Shown piece after piece: positions 1 to 6,012 of a stretch of DNA of 13,229 bases. A program made the position numbers and the translations under genes. Position 1 is the first letter of the stretch; each line of letters begins with the position of its first letter. Origin of the DNA: an uncultured Bacilli bacterium. Its GTDB lineage: Bacteria; Bacillota_I; Bacilli_A; RF39; UBA660. The notes beneath the pieces were generated by a model. That model saw nothing but the letters and a program-made list of their open reading frames with translations, was not told the origin of the DNA and searched no databases. Location: positions 1 to 13,229 of the forward strand of contig CAKPNP010000031.1 of NCBI GenBank assembly GCA_934169415.1. The letters run 5' to 3'.

Positions 1-180
1 GTAATCATTTCCTTTAACTTTTAAAATATGAGGTTTTACATAGGCAATATTAGTATTTTTAACTGATTTAATATTACTAGGCACAAATTCATATTTAACA
101 CAAGCAAACCGACATATCATGTCTATCTTTCTATTAAGTTCATCACTTATTTTCAAATTTTTAGTTTCTATTTCAAACAT
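1..180 (-). CDS. Partial hypothetical protein, C-terminus off the window
   Basis: An open frame of 60 codons begins with ATG at 180 and runs uninterrupted off the left edge. It starts MFEIETKNLKISDELNRKID and continues with Cys-containing, mixed charged sequence; no signal peptide or membrane segment is visible. I do not recognise the family. It lies just downstream of tRNA-Arg and the tRNA terminator, on the same strand. A weak ribosome-binding site (GAGTGAT) sits 3-4 bases before the ATG. A TGATAAT box overlaps the same bases, so the message could have a very short leader. It is real as an open frame, but with the 3' part missing no function can be assigned. Confidence 0.5.
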   Translation of the reverse strand, partial: MFEIETKNLKISDELNRKIDMICRFACVKYEFVPSNIKSVKNTNIAYVKPHILKVKGNDY

Positions 181-208
181 AATTATCACTCAACATTCAA
201 TTTAAGCA

Positions 209-233
209 GAAAAAAACTAACTTTTTAGTTAGT
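209..233 (-). terminator. Intrinsic terminator after tRNA-Arg
   Basis: On the minus strand a 6-bp stem (ACTAAC/GTTAGT) with a 6-base loop is followed by seven T residues. It lies about 45 bases downstream of the tRNA 3' end and ends that transcript. Confidence 0.8.
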
Positions 234-277
234 AATCTATTATTATCTAGACGAAAGTGTCCGAGTATCAATCGTTC

Positions 278-353
278 TGGTGTTCCCAAGCAGATTCGAA
301 CTGCTATCGATCCCTTAGGAGGGGACTGTTTTATCCTACTAAACTATGGGAAC
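278..353 (-). tRNA. tRNA-Arg (anticodon CCT), CCA encoded
   Basis: A full cloverleaf folds on the minus strand. The acceptor stem is GTTCCCA/TGGGAAC, the D-stem is GTTT/AAAC, the anticodon stem is GTCCC/GGGAT with loop CTCCTAA (anticodon CCT, reading AGG), and the T-arm is AGCAG/CTGCT around loop TTCGAAT. The discriminator base is A and the 3' CCA is encoded in the DNA (278-280). The variable loop is short (4 bases). It decodes the AGG arginine codon. Confidence 0.96.
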
Positions 354-361
354 ATGATTTA

Positions 362-370
362 ATTATATCA
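362..370 (-). promoter_or_regulatory. Extended -10 promoter for tRNA-Arg
   Basis: TG-A-TATAAT on the minus strand places a start point a few bases before the tRNA 5' end at 353. The matching -35 region (385-390) reads TTTATT and is weak, so the extended -10 probably carries recognition. Confidence 0.6.
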
Positions 371-378
371 TTTATAAT

Positions 379-406
379 AAAAAAAATAAACTAAAAAGGT
401 TTATTT
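379..406 (-). terminator. Terminator overlapping the HD gene stop codon
   Basis: An 8-bp stem (AAATAAAC/GTTTATTT) with a 7-base loop is followed by an unbroken T tract on the minus strand. The TAA stop of the HD gene (401-403) lies inside the upstream arm of the stem. Confidence 0.75.
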
Positions 407-898
407 TATAAAATTTAACAATATTAATATAAATAAATTAGTAGCATATCTTAATTTATAACAAGTAGATAAGCTAATTTCTTTTAAAAATACTATTTTA
501 TCTGAAATGGTTACAATCCACGCTTCCATACTTCTTGGTAAAGTTAAATTAATAGGAAACATATGAGATCTTATTATTTTACTTTCTTTTTCAGTTATAT
601 TAAATATTTCTTTAGCGTTTTCTACTGCAAGAGAAGGATGTGTAAATGTAGATTTAAATCTTTCAAACATTGAAGAACCTTCATTATTAAAAAAATCATG
701 TAATAACCCTGCTCTAGCTGTAGTAATGTAATCTAAATTATTTTTTTTAGCAATCTTATATGATAAGTATGATACTCTTATAGAGTGTTCATATCTTGTT
801 GTACCATGATGTAAACATCTATCTAAATCTTTAAATTTTTCATCATTTAAAATATTATTAACTATCTCTAAATACTCAAAATCTAATAAAGCTTTCAT
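401..898 (-). CDS. HD-domain phosphohydrolase family protein
   Basis: This is a 165-residue protein of the HD metal-dependent phosphohydrolase superfamily, whose members cleave phosphate esters of nucleotides or related substrates in the cytoplasm. Visible metal-site candidates are His38 (motif YEHSIRV), the His67-Asp68 pair (GLLHDFF), His87, His112 and Asp133 (ISDKIV), in the usual order. The N-terminus is predicted helical, and the last 15 residues (ATNLFILILLNFIK) are strongly hydrophobic, which is unusual for a soluble HD protein. The start is supported by an AGAGGTG ribosome-binding site 6 bases before ATG 898. It has its own promoter (920-949) and terminator, so it is monocistronic. The specific substrate cannot be read from the sequence. 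Confidence 0.85.
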   Translation of the reverse strand: MKALLDFEYLEIVNNILNDEKFKDLDRCLHHGTTRYEHSIRVSYLSYKIAKKNNLDYITTARAGLLHDFFNNEGSSMFERFKSTFTHPSLAVENAKEIFNITEKESKIIRSHMFPINLTLPRSMEAWIVTISDKIVFLKEISLSTCYKLRYATNLFILILLNFIK

Positions 899-919
899 TA
901 TTCACCTCTAGCTTATAAC

Positions 920-949
920 AGTATATCACAATTATAAAATATTTGTAAA
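920..949 (-). promoter_or_regulatory. Sigma-A type promoter of the HD gene
   Basis: On the minus strand, TTTACA (944-949) lies 18 bases before TATACT (920-925). The -10 is preceded by TGTG, giving a perfect TRTGN extension. The transcript would start about 15 bases before the ATG at 898. Confidence 0.7.
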
Positions 950-969
950 TGAATAAGTTTATAATATAC

Positions 970-992
970 AAAAAAAGTAGAATTAACTACTT
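970..992 (-). terminator. Terminator of the rbgA-yerB operon
   Basis: A 6-bp stem (AAGTAG/CTACTT) with loop TTAATT is followed by seven T residues on the minus strand. It overlaps the TAG stop codon of the DUF3048 gene (987-989) and closes the core operon. Confidence 0.8.
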
Positions 993-1994
993 AATTTCTA
1001 AAGTTTGGCCTTTAGGTTGAATTTGAATATATGTATTTCCATCATTTACAGTAATAATAGTTCCATCTAAATATTTATATATAGTTTTTGATTCTCTAGA
1101 TTTCTTTTCCCATGTTATTTTTACTGCATAACCATTACTTATATAATATCCATATCCACTACCTATATTATCTAAAGCTTGGCATCCATAGCTATCTATA
1201 GTATAGTTATTTACTTGATAAGTAATTATGTTTTTAACAGTAAATGGTTCTTTTGTTATATTGTCAGTTCTTAAAGTGCCATTACTATATTTTTTATAAA
1301 CTTTAGAACTAGCATCATAAACAAATTCGTTAGTTTGATAGCTAGAATAAACTATTTTAACATGATTTGCTTCTATTGAATCAGAAAGACTACTAACATC
1401 AATTTCTTTAGCACTATAATTTAAAAGCAAATTTTCACTAGATTCAGTTCTATAACCCTTTCTTTTAATAGTGTTATTAATTTTTTCCATTGAAGAGTAT
1501 ACTGTATGTTCTGTAGAAACTGGAAAATTCTCTCTCCAATAAAAATTATCTGCCATTCCATTTAAATTATTAATACCTAAAGTTTTTATTTCATCTAATG
1601 CTTTATAACTGCCACCAAAATGAACATATAACGCATCATTTTCAAGAACATAATCTAAATAATACGGTCTTGCACTTCTAATTGTGCCAACATTACTAAT
1701 GGTAGAATCTTTAAATACCGCCATCATTCTTGTAATTCCACCTTCTACTACCATTTCATAAACAATATAAGCATCATTTAAACCGGTTTGATAAGGCTGA
1801 GCAGACTTATGATTATTTATCATAACTGCAATTGGTCTGGTTTTAGAATCCATATCTACTATAGATATTTTCTCTTCTACTACATTATTATTCTCATCAT
1901 TCTCATTACCATTTACTACTTGATCAGTTGGTTTTTCATTGCAACCAGTAACACATAATAAGCCAACTAATAATAAATATTTTAATTTTTTCAT
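987..1994 (-). CDS. yerB: DUF3048 (YerB family) lipoprotein
   Basis: This is a 335-residue exported lipoprotein. The N-terminus is MKKLKYLLLVGLLCVTGC: a basic start, a hydrophobic core and a lipobox (VTG-Cys18), so the mature protein is lipid-anchored on the outer face of the membrane. A low-complexity Asn/Glu/Asp linker follows. The family signature then appears from about residue 50: RPIAVMINNHKSAQPYQTGL, DAYIVYEMVVEGGITRMMAVF, VGTIRSARPYYLDY and ALYVHFGGS. The C-terminal half matches the second DUF3048 region. The start is ATG 1994, because GGAGG lies 6 bases upstream; an upstream in-frame start at 2018 lacks this. The molecular role of YerB proteins is not established. It is the last gene of the operon, 48 bases after the sigma factor. 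Confidence 0.9.
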   Translation of the reverse strand: MKKLKYLLLVGLLCVTGCNEKPTDQVVNGNENDENNNVVEEKISIVDMDSKTRPIAVMINNHKSAQPYQTGLNDAYIVYEMVVEGGITRMMAVFKDSTISNVGTIRSARPYYLDYVLENDALYVHFGGSYKALDEIKTLGINNLNGMADNFYWRENFPVSTEHTVYSSMEKINNTIKRKGYRTESSENLLLNYSAKEIDVSSLSDSIEANHVKIVYSSYQTNEFVYDASSKVYKKYSNGTLRTDNITKEPFTVKNIITYQVNNYTIDSYGCQALDNIGSGYGYYISNGYAVKITWEKKSRESKTIYKYLDGTIITVNDGNTYIQIQPKGQTLEIK

Positions 1995-2042
1995 AAATCC
2001 TCCACTACATTCTAACAATTAATAATATAATTAATTTAATAT

Positions 2043-2633
2043 TTATATTACATCTTTAATTTTATTTTTAATTCTTTGTATAGTATTATCTACAGATTTA
2101 GCATCTTTTTCTGCAATAGAAGCTATTTCTTTAATAGAAAAACCTTGAATTTTAAGTAGAAATACTTCTTTTTCTGTACTTGATAAAACAGCAAGACATT
2201 TATCAATAATTTTATTTTCATTTTCAGTTATTTCAATTAATGAACAAGGATCTTTTGAACTATCAGCGAGTATATAATCCAAGGGTTCATCATCTTCATT
2301 ATCAAGTGGTACATAATTATTTAATATTTTATTTTTATTAGACATAGTTTCTTTAGCTAAACTAATCATTCTTCTTTCAATACATAATTTAGCATATGTT
2401 CCAAAATTAGCATCTTTTTCATTTCTAAAAGTGTTTATAGCATCATTTAAACCAAGTAAGCCTTCTTGTACATAATCGTTTAAATCTATGCCAATAGAAG
2501 CTAATTTAATGAATTTTTGAGCTAAAGAGACAACAAGAGGTCTATATTTATAAAGTAATATTTCATTTGCATCTTCACTACAACTATATATTTGATCTAA
2601 AAGTTCATAATCATTAAAATCTTTATAATTCAT
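2043..2633 (-). CDS. sigH: SigH-like RNA polymerase sigma factor
   Basis: This 196-residue sigma-70 family protein is most like the SigH (sigma-30) group of Bacillota. Region 2 spans about residues 25-95: helix LLYKYRPLVVSLAQKF, then DLNDYVQEGLLGLNDAI, which matches the core-binding 2.2 motif, then FGTYAKLCIERRMI, which covers -10 recognition. An acidic linker (100-140) leads to region 4 (145-192), with a helix-turn-helix in STEKEVFLLKIQGFSIKEIA. SigH lies near mrnC and rlmB in Bacillus (mrnC-rlmB-yacP-sigH), and the same order without yacP is seen here, which supports the name. AGGAG precedes ATG 2633, and only 2 bases separate it from the rlmB stop. In relatives SigH controls competence or early sporulation; its role here is unknown. 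Confidence 0.85.
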   Translation of the reverse strand: MNYKDFNDYELLDQIYSCSEDANEILLYKYRPLVVSLAQKFIKLASIGIDLNDYVQEGLLGLNDAINTFRNEKDANFGTYAKLCIERRMISLAKETMSNKNKILNNYVPLDNEDDEPLDYILADSSKDPCSLIEITENENKIIDKCLAVLSSTEKEVFLLKIQGFSIKEIASIAEKDAKSVDNTIQRIKNKIKDVI

Positions 2634-2635
2634 TA

Positions 2636-3295
2636 TTATCTCCTAGCCTCAAATAAAATTATTGCAGCTGCAACAGATGCATTTAGACTATTAACCTCGC
2701 CATACATAGGAATACTAGCTATAAAATCACATGATTCTTTAACTAATCTAGACATTCCCTTTCCTTCGTTACCTATTATTATTACTATTTTACCTTTATA
2801 ATCCAAATCTTTATAATCAGTACCAATCATATCAGTACCAATTACCCAATATCCTTTTTCTTTTAAATAATTTATTGTATTAACTAAATTAGTAACACTA
2901 GCAATCTTTACCCTATCTAGGCATCCCGCACTAGTTTTCATAACTGTACTATTTATAGATACACTTCTATCTTTAGGAATAACTATATCTTTTATACCAG
3001 CTGCCTCACAAGTTCTAATAATGGCTCCTAGGTTATGAGGATCTTCTAGATGATCTAGTATTACTATTACATCATCAGTTAAATCCTGTATATCATAAAA
3101 ATCATAATCTTTAATTTTAAGAACAATACCTTGATGCAACCCATCAACCATTGAATCTAATTTTTGTTTATCTACATAAACAATTGGTGCATTTATTTTT
3201 GAAAGTATATCTTTATCTTTAAAATTTTTTACAACATATGCTTTTTCTATTTTTGTTTTAATATCTTTTGCTACATTTTTCCCGTACACGTACAT
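2636..3295 (-). CDS. rlmB: 23S rRNA 2'-O-methyltransferase, RlmB/TrmH family
   Basis: This is a 219-residue SPOUT methyltransferase. Family members such as RlmB methylate the ribose of a G in the 23S rRNA peptidyl-transferase region using S-adenosylmethionine. The N-terminal substrate-binding domain (1-65) has the typical MYVYGKNVAK start and the HQGI motif. The knot domain carries motif 1 (LEDPHNLGAIIRTCEAAG, with Asn88 and Arg94), motif 2 (IGNEGKGMS, 174-182) and motif 3 (YGEVNSLNASVAAAI, about 198-212). ATG 3295 is chosen because GGAGG lies 7 bases upstream; this start sits inside the mrnC reading frame (25-nt overlap), which implies translational coupling. RlmB and YacO-type paralogues cannot be told apart here, so the exact target nucleotide is inferred. 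Confidence 0.92.
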   Translation of the reverse strand: MYVYGKNVAKDIKTKIEKAYVVKNFKDKDILSKINAPIVYVDKQKLDSMVDGLHQGIVLKIKDYDFYDIQDLTDDVIVILDHLEDPHNLGAIIRTCEAAGIKDIVIPKDRSVSINSTVMKTSAGCLDRVKIASVTNLVNTINYLKEKGYWVIGTDMIGTDYKDLDYKGKIVIIIGNEGKGMSRLVKESCDFIASIPMYGEVNSLNASVAAAIILFEARR

Positions 3296-3657
3296 AATGA
3301 ATCCTCCAAACATATTTTAAGTACTTCATTTAATCTTTTTTTATCATTTAGATATAAATAACCTATCATTGCTTCAAACCCCGTTGCATATTTGTAAGTT
3401 ATAATATCAGTATTTTTAGGGTGATGAGCACATTTAGCATTCCTTCCCCTATTAAAAACACTTAATTCAGTCTCACTTAAAATATTATCACTAATTAACT
3501 TTTTTATCAAGGCATCTTGTCCCTTTGCACTAACTATTTTTATGGCTTTTTCTTGTAGAGTGTTTACTTTAGAAAATTTATTCAATAAAAATTCTCTTAC
3601 ATAAAGTTCAAATACGCTATCTCCTAAGTACGCCAAAGCTAATATATTTTTATTCAT
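3271..3657 (-). CDS. mrnC: Mini-ribonuclease III
   Basis: This 128-residue protein is an RNase III catalytic domain without a double-stranded RNA-binding domain, the architecture of Mini-III, which matures 23S rRNA ends in Bacillota. The signature helix LAYLGDSVFELYVREF carries the catalytic Asp13. ATGFEAMIGYLYL carries the second catalytic acid, Glu95. FNRGRNAK and TDIITYKYATG are further family motifs. ATG 3657 overlaps the rbgA stop by 8 bases (ATGAATAA), so initiation is probably coupled to rbgA termination. An in-frame TTG at 3672 would add five residues, but its ribosome-binding site is no better. Together with rbgA and rlmB it forms a large-subunit ribosome maturation operon. Confidence 0.93.
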   Translation of the reverse strand: MNKNILALAYLGDSVFELYVREFLLNKFSKVNTLQEKAIKIVSAKGQDALIKKLISDNILSETELSVFNRGRNAKCAHHPKNTDIITYKYATGFEAMIGYLYLNDKKRLNEVLKICLEDSLCTCTGKM

Positions 3658-4516
3658 AGTTATACCTATCAAAAGTAATATTTTTTATATTACCACTTTT
3701 AATATCATTAATTATTATATTTACAACTTTATCATAATCTATAAGTCCACCCTTAATTAAACATCCACGTTTTTTACCAATTGCCTCAAAAGTAGTAATT
3801 ATATCATCATCCAATTCATCTATTTTATATTTTTCACTCAAAATAGATGGGTAATACTTATATAACATATTTAATATATATTCACATACATCATATAGTG
3901 GTAATATTTCTTCTTTTATGGCAGATAGACTTGCTAAATTAAAAGCTACACTTTCACTTTCAAATTTAGGCCATAATATACCTGGTGTATCTAATAGTTC
4001 AATATCTGAATTAATTCTTATCCAATTAAGTTGCTTAGTAATACCCGGTTTATTTCCAACAGCTTGTGCATTTTTCCCTACTAATCTATTTAATAAAGTA
4101 GATTTTCCTACGTTTGGTATACCAACAATAAGAACCCTAGTTTTTTTCTTTAAAAGACCTTTTTCTAATCTTTTTTTATTTATTGGTTCCATTACTTCTT
4201 CAGTTAATTTTAATAGTGGTTTTAAATTTGAATTATTAGAATTATCTAAAGTAATAGTTTTATATCCTTTATTTTGATAATATTTAATCCATTTTTCAGT
4301 TTCTTTTTTATCACATAAGTCATATTTTGTAAAAATTAAGATTCTTGGTTTATTTTTTATTACATCATCAATATCCTTTATTTTTGATGAATAAGGCATT
4401 CTAGAATCAACTAATTCATATACTATATCAATTAAATCTAATTGTTCTTTTACTAATCTTTTTGTTTTTGCCATATGTCCTGGATACCAGTTTATATTAG
4501 TTTTATTTTCATTCAT
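3650..4516 (-). CDS. rbgA: Ribosome biogenesis GTPase RbgA (YlqF)
   Basis: This 288-residue protein is a circularly permuted GTPase needed for late assembly of the 50S subunit in Bacillota. The motif order is permuted: G4 TKYD (63-66) comes first, then G1 GIPNVGKST (132-140), G2 Thr160 in GIT, and G3 DTPG (176-179). The family N-terminus NINWYPGHMAKTKR is at residues 7-20. The C-terminal helical RNA-binding domain follows from about 190. AGGAGG lies 8 bases before ATG 4516. The first 10 codons, MNENKTNINW, together with the start codon are an exact copy of sequence at 5199-5229. The ORF start therefore appears to have been supplied by an inserted cassette, with the ancestral gene resuming at Tyr11-Pro-Gly-His. 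The upstream NADAR stop overlaps this ATG. Confidence 0.95.
   Translation of the reverse strand: MNENKTNINWYPGHMAKTKRLVKEQLDLIDIVYELVDSRMPYSSKIKDIDDVIKNKPRILIFTKYDLCDKKETEKWIKYYQNKGYKTITLDNSNNSNLKPLLKLTEEVMEPINKKRLEKGLLKKKTRVLIVGIPNVGKSTLLNRLVGKNAQAVGNKPGITKQLNWIRINSDIELLDTPGILWPKFESESVAFNLASLSAIKEEILPLYDVCEYILNMLYKYYPSILSEKYKIDELDDDIITTFEAIGKKRGCLIKGGLIDYDKVVNIIINDIKSGNIKNITFDRYNYE
4480..4490 (-). other. Palindromic candidate attachment core in rbgA
   Basis: The rbgA codons for Trp10-Tyr-Pro sit in CTGG-TAT-CCAG, a perfect 4-bp inverted repeat with a 3-base centre. Weaker symmetry extends outward (TATAAACTGG on one side, TATGTCCTGG on the other). All rbgA-start copies in the window diverge from rbgA immediately after this TGG. 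It has the look of a site-specific recombinase core, though function is inferred. Confidence 0.45.
4486..4516 (-). repeat. 31-bp direct repeat, rbgA-proximal copy
   Basis: Bases 4486-4516 are identical over 31 bp to 5199-5229. They cover the rbgA ATG, the codons for MNENKTNINW and one further T. Flanking bases differ on both sides, so the match is a discrete repeat 713 bp from its partner. Confidence 0.9.
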
Positions 4517-5199
4517 GAGTATTACCTCCTTTTATGTCTTCACGGATTTTCATCCAAATTTTACCTAAATAATTATTTCCTTGATTATTATTATCTAATC
4601 CCCAGTCAGTATCTTCATCAATACAATTTTCTGCAATAATAAAATCTTTCGTATTTAAAAGCACTTCTTTCACAATTGGATTTTGCTCAACTTTTAATCT
4701 TAAAACTTTTTCCATATTTTGATACTTAACATCTGACCAATTAGATAATCTACATTCTTTATTTTCATGAGCAATATTTCTTGCACCATTAGGTGAAAAT
4801 GATGCTTTTATTTTATTTGCTATCTCTTTATTTGTATCAACAAACTTTAAATATTGAAATGCATGTTCACTTGTTTGAAAATATTCACTATTCATAACAA
4901 ACCCAAAAGCGGAAAAGTTATCAAGCGGAAAAATATCCCATTGGTACATTTCTCTTTTGATAGTCACTTCATTCATATTACTATCAAATAATTTAATCAT
5001 AACATCACCTCATTTTTTCTTGGTCTTGACTAGCTGTTCTCACCATATCAATTCCTAAGCAATTTTTACTAAAATTACGCTTTTTTAACTAATTTTCATC
5101 AATTTTTAATATATTTTAACATAAATATGCAAGATCTATTTTTGAGTTTTATCCTATGTTATAAGGTTTTAGAAGTGGTCTTGACTAAATTGTTATCAA
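4487..5199 (-). mobile_element. Cassette unit 6: leader + NADAR gene
   Basis: This 713-bp unit runs from just after the Trp codon of the 5229 rbgA-start copy to the Trp codon of the functional rbgA start. It contains R1, a hairpin leader, R2, the NADAR gene and a fresh RBS-ATG-MNENKTNINW for rbgA. Recombination between the 31-bp repeats would remove it cleanly and restore rbgA with the AAGGAGTT ribosome-binding site found before 5229. No recombinase is inside, so movement would need a factor in trans. Mobility is inferred from the repeat structure. Confidence 0.6.
4509..5000 (-). CDS. NADAR family N-glycosidase (YbiA fold)
   Basis: This 163-residue protein belongs to the NADAR (NAD and ADP-ribose) superfamily, whose characterised members remove ADP-ribose from bases or hydrolyse related N-glycosidic bonds. 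Family motifs appear in order: PLDNFSAFGF (25-34), TSEHAFQYLKF (43-53, with Glu45-His46), LSNWSDVKYQNM (85-96), and the C-terminal IDEDTDWGLDNNNQG-NNYLG (127-146) with invariant Trp133-Gly and Leu-Gly. Length is normal for a stand-alone domain. GAGGTGAT precedes ATG 5000. The TGA stop overlaps the rbgA ATG (ATGAATGA), coupling rbgA translation to it. It is the cargo of the unit next to rbgA. NADAR domains are known to associate with ADP-ribosylation toxins and phage defence; the role here is inferred. Confidence 0.88.
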   Translation of the reverse strand: MIKLFDSNMNEVTIKREMYQWDIFPLDNFSAFGFVMNSEYFQTSEHAFQYLKFVDTNKEIANKIKASFSPNGARNIAHENKECRLSNWSDVKYQNMEKVLRLKVEQNPIVKEVLLNTKDFIIAENCIDEDTDWGLDNNNQGNNYLGKIWMKIREDIKGGNTHE

Positions 5200-5201
5200 C
5201 C
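5021..5201 (-). repeat. Cassette leader with R1/R2 direct repeats (NADAR unit)
   Basis: R1 (5176-5201) and R2 (5021-5044) share TGGTCTTGACTA exactly and a related tail (TGTT-TCA-CC). They are directly repeated with a 155-base offset. Between them is an AT-rich tract with TGCAAGAT (5128-5135) and, next to R2, a hairpin at 5057-5082 (AAGC + AATTTT pairing with AAAATT + GCTT, 2-base bulge). A possible extended -10 (TATG-T-TAAAAT, 5113-5123) could drive NADAR. No ORF is convincing here. Confidence 0.7.
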
Positions 5202-5229
5202 AGTTTATATTAGTTTTATTTTCATTCAT
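5185..5229 (-). pseudogene. rbgA 5'-end copy, MNENKTNINW then LITI-stop
   Basis: A 14-codon ORF with a good ribosome-binding site (AAGGAG) reads MNENKTNINW, identical at DNA level to the functional rbgA start. It then runs into LITI and a TAG stop instead of YPGHMAK. The switch occurs immediately after the Trp codon (5200-5202). It is best explained as the previous rbgA start, displaced upstream when the NADAR unit inserted. Confidence 0.85.
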
Positions 5230-5925
5230 TTGGATCAACTCCTTTATATAGTTTCTTCGTTAGTATTAAAATCTTTAAAAGTATATTTTTCTTTTGCTAA
5301 CTTAATAGCATTATCTATCATTAAATTACCTGCTTCGTCAGAATAATTTAAATACTCTTTTATATTATTTATAGCAACTAATTTTCTTCCATACATTTCT
5401 CCAGTTGCAGGATCAACGTGATTTTCATTAATATTTTTGACTTTTGCAATCATTCTAACCTGAGCATATTTTTCATTATTATCTTCTACAAGTAAATATC
5501 CTAAATAATAGCACTTATCTAATTCAACATTTAATTCTTCTATATATTCTCTTTTTAACGTTTCTTCATATGACTCGTTTTCTTCTGGCTTTCCACCTGT
5601 TAATTTATACTTATTATCTTCAATTCTTAGTAATACTTTATAATCATCCGAAAAAACAATTCCATAAACTTGTCTTACTTTTATATTATTTGGTACTTGA
5701 GTATTATACCATGTATATTTTGTCACAAATATCACCTCATTTTCTAGGGGGTTAAAAGGTGTAATCACCTTACTAATTCCTCCACTATTTTTCAATAAAA
5801 ATAGTCATTTTTTACTAATTCTTTTCTATTTCATCATATTTTTATATAAAACTTGCAAGATGATAATTCTCGCAAAGTCTTATAAATAAAGGATTTCTTA
5901 AAGGGGTTAAATAAATCGTAATCAA
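5200..5925 (-). mobile_element. Cassette unit 5: leader + Nudix gene
   Basis: This 726-bp unit lies between the Trp codons of the rbgA-start copies at 6012 and 5229. It is organised like unit 6: R1, a leader with hairpin, R2, one cargo gene (Nudix) and then a terminal RBS-ATG-rbgA start. Leader length and landmark spacing match the NADAR unit, although the cargo genes are unrelated. Status as a mobile unit is inferred. Confidence 0.55.
5244..5726 (-). CDS. Nudix hydrolase
   Basis: This 160-residue protein belongs to the Nudix family, which hydrolyses nucleoside diphosphates linked to another moiety (for example ADP-ribose or oxidised nucleotides). The Nudix box is at residues 45-67: G-x5-E-x7-REYIEE-LN-V, matching the consensus except that the late Gly is Asn. 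It is preceded by the expected strand YGIVFSDDYKVLLRIEDNKYKL split over 22-43. The start is GTG 5726, because GAGGTGAT sits correctly before it. A longer frame from TTG 5795 would pass through the leader hairpin and R2 repeat and is not believed. Substrate is unknown. Lying next to NADAR it could process ADP-ribose products, but the two are in separate units, so this link is only suggestive. Confidence 0.88.
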   Translation of the reverse strand: MTKYTWYNTQVPNNIKVRQVYGIVFSDDYKVLLRIEDNKYKLTGGKPEENESYEETLKREYIEELNVELDKCYYLGYLLVEDNNEKYAQVRMIAKVKNINENHVDPATGEMYGRKLVAINNIKEYLNYSDEAGNLMIDNAIKLAKEKYTFKDFNTNEETI

Positions 5926-5927
5926 CC
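5746..5927 (-). repeat. Cassette leader with R1/R2 direct repeats (Nudix unit)
   Basis: R1 (5901-5927) and R2 (5746-5769) share GGGGTTAAA and GTAATCA in the same order and orientation, offset by exactly 155 bases. TGCAAGAT recurs at 5854-5861, at almost the same distance from R2 as in the NADAR leader. A 9-bp perfect hairpin (ACTATTTTT/AAAAATAGT, loop CAAT) lies at 5784-5805, 14 bases from R2. The ORF that runs through R1 from the rbgA-start copy ends at 5842; nothing else coding is seen. Confidence 0.7.
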
Positions 5928-6012
5928 AGTTGATACTCGTTGATGGTAAACTTTTTGTATCTTCGTTCATTTTTTTATTTTTTCTCATTTCTCTTTTTTG
6001 ATACATATCCAT
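5842..6012 (-). pseudogene. rbgA 5'-end copy ending ...SINW, then leader read-through
   Basis: The ORF opens at ATG 6012, overlapping the RhuM stop (TAATG), with GGAAGTGAT upstream. Its residues 15-29 read MNEDTKSLPSTSINW, preceded by a basic MDMYQKREMRKNKK stretch. After Trp29 (5926-5928) the frame continues LITIYLTP... through the leader to a TAA at 5842. The N-terminus differs from the current RbgA but ends in the same Ile-Asn-Trp, as would an rbgA start acquired from another host. The 27 residues after the Trp lie in the leader and are probably not a functional protein. Confidence 0.7.

Noticed and set aside
278..353. tRNA-Arg as an integration site for the accessory genes
   Set aside because: No copy of the tRNA 3' end is seen elsewhere in the window, and the accessory genes are more than 4 kb away behind core genes.
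3658..3672. TTG 3672 as the mrnC start
   Set aside because: ATG 3657 overlaps the rbgA stop in a classic coupled arrangement, and the family motif begins just after it.
3918..4277. Plus-strand open frames (also at 5570-5755, 5998-6321, 7533-7778, 11980-12210)
   Set aside because: They lie antisense to well-supported genes or remnants, have no ribosome-binding sites and encode low-complexity hydrophobic sequence typical of AT-rich antisense frames.
5021..5201. T-box or riboswitch in the cassette leaders
   Set aside because: No T-box AGGGTGGNACCGCG motif and no known riboswitch core is visible. The leaders precede unrelated genes and are better explained by att/repeat structure.
5746..5795. 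Longer Nudix protein from TTG 5795
   Set aside because: The extra residues come from the hairpin and R2 repeat, which also occur before unrelated genes. GTG 5726 has a well-placed GAGGTGAT.
5842..5925. Treating the ORF from 6012 to 5842 as a genuine 56-residue gene
   Set aside because: After Ile-Asn-Trp it translates the R1 repeat and leader, whose equivalents in other units are closed by stops at once or in another frame.
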